Of a stretch of DNA of 17,478 nucleotides, positions 15,105 to 17,478 are shown piece by piece. The notes beneath the pieces were generated by a model. That model ran no database searches. It saw only the letters and a list, made by a program, of their open reading frames with translations, and was not told where the DNA came from. The position numbers were made by a program, and so were the translations under genes. This stretch comes from an uncultured Oscillospiraceae bacterium. GTDB taxonomy: Bacteria > Bacillota > Clostridia > Oscillospirales > Oscillospiraceae. Position 1 is the stretch's first letter. Each line of letters opens with the position of its first letter. The DNA lies in contig CAKUPH010000045.1 in NCBI GenBank assembly GCA_934675115.1, positions 1-17,478 on the forward strand. Direction: 5' to 3'.

Positions 15105-16099
15105 CAAGAACCCTCCTCCAGAAATTCTCTCGCATGGAAACACGCGGCCACATGGCCCGGGGCCACCTCTTCCAGCTCCGGCCGCCCGGCCTTGCACTGC
15201 TCCGTGGCGAACTTGCACCGCTCACTGAACGCGCACAGATGGGGGGACAGCTTGGCCAGATTGGGGGGCGTGCCCTCGATGCCCACCAGTTCCGCGTCCT
15301 GGGGCATGTCCAGCCGGGGCACCGCCCGGATGAGCCCCCGGGTATAGGGGTGGCATGTGCGGCAGAAGATGTCCTCCGCCGTGCCGCCCTCTACCAGCCG
15401 GCCGGCGTAGACGACCTGCACCTTTTCCGCGTACCGGGCCACAACGCCCAGATTGTGGGTGATGATGATGAGCGCCGTGCCGTACTCCCGCCGGAGGCTG
15501 TTGAGCACCTCCAGCAGCTGGGCCTGAACGGTGACGTCCAAGGCCGTGGTCGGCTCGTCGGCAATGAGCACGTCGGGGTTGCAGCTCATAGCCATGGCGA
15601 TCATAATGCGCTGCTGCATACCGCCGGAGAACTGATAAGGATAGTCCTTTACCCGCTGCTCTGGGTTTGGAATACCCACCATACCCAACAGCTTGACCGC
15701 CTCCTGCAGCGCTTCCTTGTGCTTCATGCCCTTGTGCAGTTCCAGCCCCTCCGTGAGCTGACGCCCGATGGTCAGCACGGGGTTGAGCGCGGTGCCCGGC
15801 TCCTGAAACACCATGGCGATGCGGTTTCCGCGGATCTTACGGATCTCCCGCTCGGACAGCTTGAGCAGGTCCACCCCGTCCAGCAGGATCTCGCCGCCTA
15901 CGATCCGCCCCGGCGGATCCGCCACCAGCCGCAGCACCGACAGCGCGCTGACGCTCTTGCCCGACGCGCTCTCGCCCACGACGGCCACGCACTCGCCGCG
16001 GTTGACGGAGTATGACAATCCGTCCACCGCCCGAAGCTCCTTACCGTCTACATAGAAATACGTCTTGAGATTTTTGATCTCCAGAATCGGCCTGTCCAT
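15104..16099 (-). CDS. ABC transporter ATP-binding protein, OppD/DppD type
   Basis: 331 aa. Walker A GESASGKS (42-49), Q-loop Q99, signature FSGGMQQR (157-164), Walker B VLIADEPT (177-184) and H-loop H215 are intact. The C-terminal cysteines C289, C295, C302 and C320 match the conserved cluster of OppD/DppD, which in a structurally studied Dpp system binds a [4Fe-4S] cluster. The frame can be extended upstream to 16195, but that would include the promoter elements. The ATG at 16099 has AAAGGAG 6 nt upstream and gives the usual MxxPILEIKNL start. It is the first gene of the importer operon. Confidence 0.95.
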   Translation of the reverse strand: MDRPILEIKNLKTYFYVDGKELRAVDGLSYSVNRGECVAVVGESASGKSVSALSVLRLVADPPGRIVGGEILLDGVDLLKLSEREIRKIRGNRIAMVFQEPGTALNPVLTIGRQLTEGLELHKGMKHKEALQEAVKLLGMVGIPNPEQRVKDYPYQFSGGMQQRIMIAMAMSCNPDVLIADEPTTALDVTVQAQLLEVLNSLRREYGTALIIITHNLGVVARYAEKVQVVYAGRLVEGGTAEDIFCRTCHPYTRGLIRAVPRLDMPQDAELVGIEGTPPNLAKLSPHLCAFSERCKFATEQCKAGRPELEEVAPGHVAACFHAREFLEEGS

Positions 16100-16105
16100 G
16101 TAAAA

Positions 16106-16112
16106 CTCCTTT
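16106..16112 (-). promoter_or_regulatory. Ribosome binding site that selects the ATG at 16099
   Basis: AAAGGAG on the - strand, 6 nt before the ATG. It rules against a start further upstream at 16195, which lies in the -35 element of the promoter. Confidence 0.8.
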
Positions 16113-16115
16113 CCG

Positions 16116-16135
16116 GCCCTGTTCCGCCCTGTTCT
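16116..16135. repeat. Tandem 10-bp repeat in the importer leader
   Basis: GCCCTGTTCC is followed directly by GCCCTGTTCT on the + strand, and a shorter CTGTTCC comes next at about 16136-16142. It lies in the 5' untranslated leader of the importer mRNA, between the promoter and the ribosome binding site. Function unknown; it may be chance. Confidence 0.5.
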
Positions 16136-16166
16136 CTGTTCCTGTGGGTTCATATTACCAAAGGAA

Positions 16167-16195
16167 AGTATAGATTGTGAAATACCGAATCTCAA
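16167..16195 (-). promoter_or_regulatory. Promoter of the importer operon
   Basis: On the - strand, TTGAGA (16195-16190) and TATACT (16172-16167) are separated by 17 nt. Each is one base from the sigma-A consensus. Transcription would start near 16160, giving a leader of about 60 nt before the first ATPase gene. Confidence 0.75.
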
Positions 16196-16203
16196 TCAAC
16201 TTA

Positions 16204-16219
16204 TAACCATTTATGGTTA
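16204..16219. promoter_or_regulatory. Candidate operator palindrome for the LysR regulator
   Basis: TAACCAT-TT-ATGGTTA has perfect 7-bp arms and a 2-nt spacer. It lies between the two divergent promoters, centred about 50 nt upstream of the predicted importer start and about 65 nt upstream of the predicted regulator start. LysR-type regulators commonly bind near -65 and, with an inducer, shift contact toward -35, so the position fits joint control of both genes. The binding protein is inferred from position. Confidence 0.55.
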
Positions 16220-16242
16220 ATGCACATCTTTTTATTTTTCCT

Positions 16243-16270
16243 TTGCTTTAATCTGGTCATATGTTATAAT
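16243..16270 (+). promoter_or_regulatory. Promoter of the LysR-type regulator gene
   Basis: A perfect -10 TATAAT at 16265-16270 is preceded by TTGCTT (16243-16248) at 16 nt. The start would be near 16277, giving a leader of about 47 nt. The surrounding DNA is far richer in A and T than the genes. Confidence 0.7.
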
Positions 16271-16323
16271 GAATTTGAAAGAATTTTGTCGGATCGGTCA
16301 TACCACCATGTGAGGGAGCAATT

Positions 16324-17280
16324 ATGAACACTGTACAGCTGAAGTATTTCATCACCGTTGCCGAGACCCTGAGCTTCACTCAGGCCGCCAAGGAACTGTT
16401 CGTGGCCCAGACCGCCATCAGCCAGCAGATCGCCGCGCTGGAGCGGGAGCTTGACGTGACGCTGTTCAAGCGCACCACCCGTACCGTCCATCTGACCGCC
16501 GCCGGAAACGCTTTGTATCACGACGCGAAAAGCGTTCTGGCCCAGCTGGAGCGGGCCACCTTCAAGGCCAAGCAGTACGACAGCGGCGCGGCGGGCTTTC
16601 TGAACCTCGGCTTCCCCGGCAAGCACGGCATGAACTTCCTTACCGGGCTGCTGAAGGCCTTCCGGAACGCCCACCCCAACACGGGCCTGACCCTGAGCAT
16701 CGAAGGCAACGAGGTCCTCCAGCAGGCCATCAAGCGGGAGCTGCTGGACATCACCTTCACCTTCTGCCGCACCACCGACCGGCTCCAGAAGGATCGGGAC
16801 ATCTACTGGCTGGATCTGGACACCTATCCCCTGTGCGCCGTTCTCCCCTCTGACCACCCGCTGGCCGACCGTAAGCTCATCGACTGGGAGGAGATCCGCC
16901 ACGAGACGCTGCTCTCCGGTTACATGCCCGGCAATCTGGTGGAAAAGAATACGGACGAGCTGAATACCCTTCGGATCAACGACCCGGCCTTTCTCCTCCA
17001 CTCCCCCCAGCCCCCGGTCTACTCGGACGACGCCCTCATGCCCCTCATTGAGGCCGGATACGGCATCGCCATTCTCCCCAGCTTCCGGCAGACCAAGGGT
17101 CAGGAAGCCCCCCGGTTTATTCTGCTGTCCGGGCTGGGGGAAGGGCCGCACCTGATGCTGGGCTGGCGGCGGAACAACCCCAACCCCGCCGTCCGGGATT
17201 TTCTGGAGGTCTTTCTCCAGTACTACCCCGTGTTCAACCCCCGCTTCACGCCGCCGGAGTCCCTGAATCTCGATGAATAA
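16324..17280 (+). CDS. LysR-type transcriptional regulator
   Basis: 318 aa, slightly long for the family (about 290-310). Residues 1-60 form the winged helix-turn-helix, with the recognition part AAKELFVAQTAISQQIAALE (21-40) and LFKRTTRTVHLTAAG (47-61). A linker helix (62-85) leads to a periplasmic-binding-protein-like effector domain that starts near GFLNLGF (91-97). It binds DNA in the cytoplasm and senses a small molecule that cannot be identified from sequence. GAGGGAG lies 5 nt before the ATG. It is transcribed divergently from the importer operon, which is the usual arrangement for a LysR regulator and its target, and shares a 224-bp control region holding a palindrome. Whether it also controls the reductase operon is not visible, since that operon's promoter is outside the window. 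Confidence 0.95.
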   Translation: MNTVQLKYFITVAETLSFTQAAKELFVAQTAISQQIAALERELDVTLFKRTTRTVHLTAAGNALYHDAKSVLAQLERATFKAKQYDSGAAGFLNLGFPGKHGMNFLTGLLKAFRNAHPNTGLTLSIEGNEVLQQAIKRELLDITFTFCRTTDRLQKDRDIYWLDLDTYPLCAVLPSDHPLADRKLIDWEEIRHETLLSGYMPGNLVEKNTDELNTLRINDPAFLLHSPQPPVYSDDALMPLIEAGYGIAILPSFRQTKGQEAPRFILLSGLGEGPHLMLGWRRNNPNPAVRDFLEVFLQYYPVFNPRFTPPESLNLDE

Positions 17281-17284
17281 CGCG

Positions 17285-17324
17285 AAAAGAGCGGCTCCCG
17301 CCTTTCAGCGGGAGCCGCTCTTTT
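17285..17324. terminator. Bidirectional intrinsic terminator, second copy of the shared hairpin
   Basis: A perfect 17-bp stem (17285-17301 with 17308-17324) encloses the loop CTTTCA. It is flanked by AAAA and TTTT, so it works on both strands. It begins 4 nt after the regulator's stop and ends 1 nt before the stop of the convergent gene. The central 31 bases are nearly identical to the terminator at 8186-8221. Confidence 0.9.
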
Positions 17325-17325
17325 C

Positions 17326-17478
17326 TCATGCCGGGCACTGCTTCCCGGTGTGGTCAATGGTGTAGCTGCCGGTGATGATGAGCTGGGAGATGGGGACGAA
17401 CTGGTAGCCCTCCCGCAAAAGGGCCTCGATGATGCCGGGCAGGGCCTCCGGCGTGTGGATGGCCGCGTTGTGGAACAG
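17326..17478 (-). CDS. C-terminal fragment of a polysaccharide deacetylase (NodB-type), cut by the window edge
   Basis: The - strand is open from the window end to a TGA at 17326-17328 and gives 50 residues. They include LFHNAAIHTPEALPGIIEAL and REGYQFVPISQLI, which match the last strand and helix of Bacillota polysaccharide deacetylases (final catalytic-region His, then ALPxIIexLxxxGYxFV). Such enzymes remove acetyl groups from peptidoglycan or other cell-envelope glycans. The gene is convergent with the regulator, separated from it by a terminator, and is probably unrelated to the cluster. The N-terminal domain is outside the window. Confidence 0.78.
   Translation of the reverse strand: MFHNAAIHTPEALPGIIEALLREGYQFVPISQLIITGSYTIDHTGKQCPA

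Noticed and set aside
16100..16323. Riboswitch, small RNA or attachment site in the only long intergenic region
   Set aside because: No recognisable riboswitch fold, tRNA end or integrase is present; promoters and the operator-like palindrome account for it.
1..17478. CRISPR array, insertion sequence, tRNA or rRNA
   Set aside because: No spaced direct repeats, transposase reading frame or RNA gene signature was seen on either strand.

Overview
The window looks like chromosomal DNA of a GC-rich, strictly anaerobic Bacillota, most likely an Oscillospiraceae-type gut bacterium of the Flavonifractor/Oscillibacter kind. The evidence is strong AGGAGG-type ribosome binding sites before nearly every gene, tightly packed operons, flavin and ferredoxin redox proteins, an Opp/Dpp-type importer with Bacillota-like sequences, and the GC-rich hairpin terminators. 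The genus is inference; no rRNA or other marker gene is present.

Layout. (1) Positions 5-8171, + strand: one operon of seven genes. It encodes a ketopantoate-reductase-like dehydrogenase, two tandem flavin/4Fe-4S 'old yellow enzyme' reductases of the 2,4-dienoyl-CoA reductase / BaiCD-BaiH architecture, three paralogous SnoaL-like (NTF2-fold) proteins, and a flavodoxin-like protein. Gaps are 0-15 nt or overlaps. (2) A hairpin at 8186-8221 ends this operon and the convergent one. (3) Positions 16099 down to 8258, - strand: one operon of eight genes. In transcription order these are two ABC ATPases (OppD/OppF type), two permeases (DppB/DppC type), a small cupin, a lipoprotein solute-binding protein, a flavodoxin plus 2x[4Fe-4S] ferredoxin protein, and a nitroreductase-family flavoprotein. 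(4) Positions 16100-16323: an AT-rich divergent control region with a near-consensus promoter for the importer operon, a promoter for a LysR-type regulator, and a 16-bp palindrome between them. (5) Positions 16324-17280, + strand: the LysR regulator. (6) A second copy of the same hairpin sequence at 17285-17324, then the C-terminal end of a convergent polysaccharide deacetylase cut by the window edge.

How it may work together (inference): the LysR regulator probably senses a small organic compound and switches on the importer operon. The importer brings in the compound or a conjugate. The dehydrogenase, two enoate reductases and three SnoaL-fold proteins then form a set that resembles the logic of the bile acid 7-dehydroxylation (bai) pathway: oxidise, eliminate water with a SnoaL-fold dehydratase, reduce C=C bonds with two flavin reductases. 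Flavodoxin and ferredoxin proteins would carry electrons. The sequences are not the canonical bai genes: there is no BaiB, BaiF, BaiA or BaiG here, and the SnoaL-like proteins are about 80-100 residues longer than BaiE. The window is therefore best read as an uncharacterised reductive catabolic or respiratory cluster for an unknown, probably cyclic, gut metabolite.
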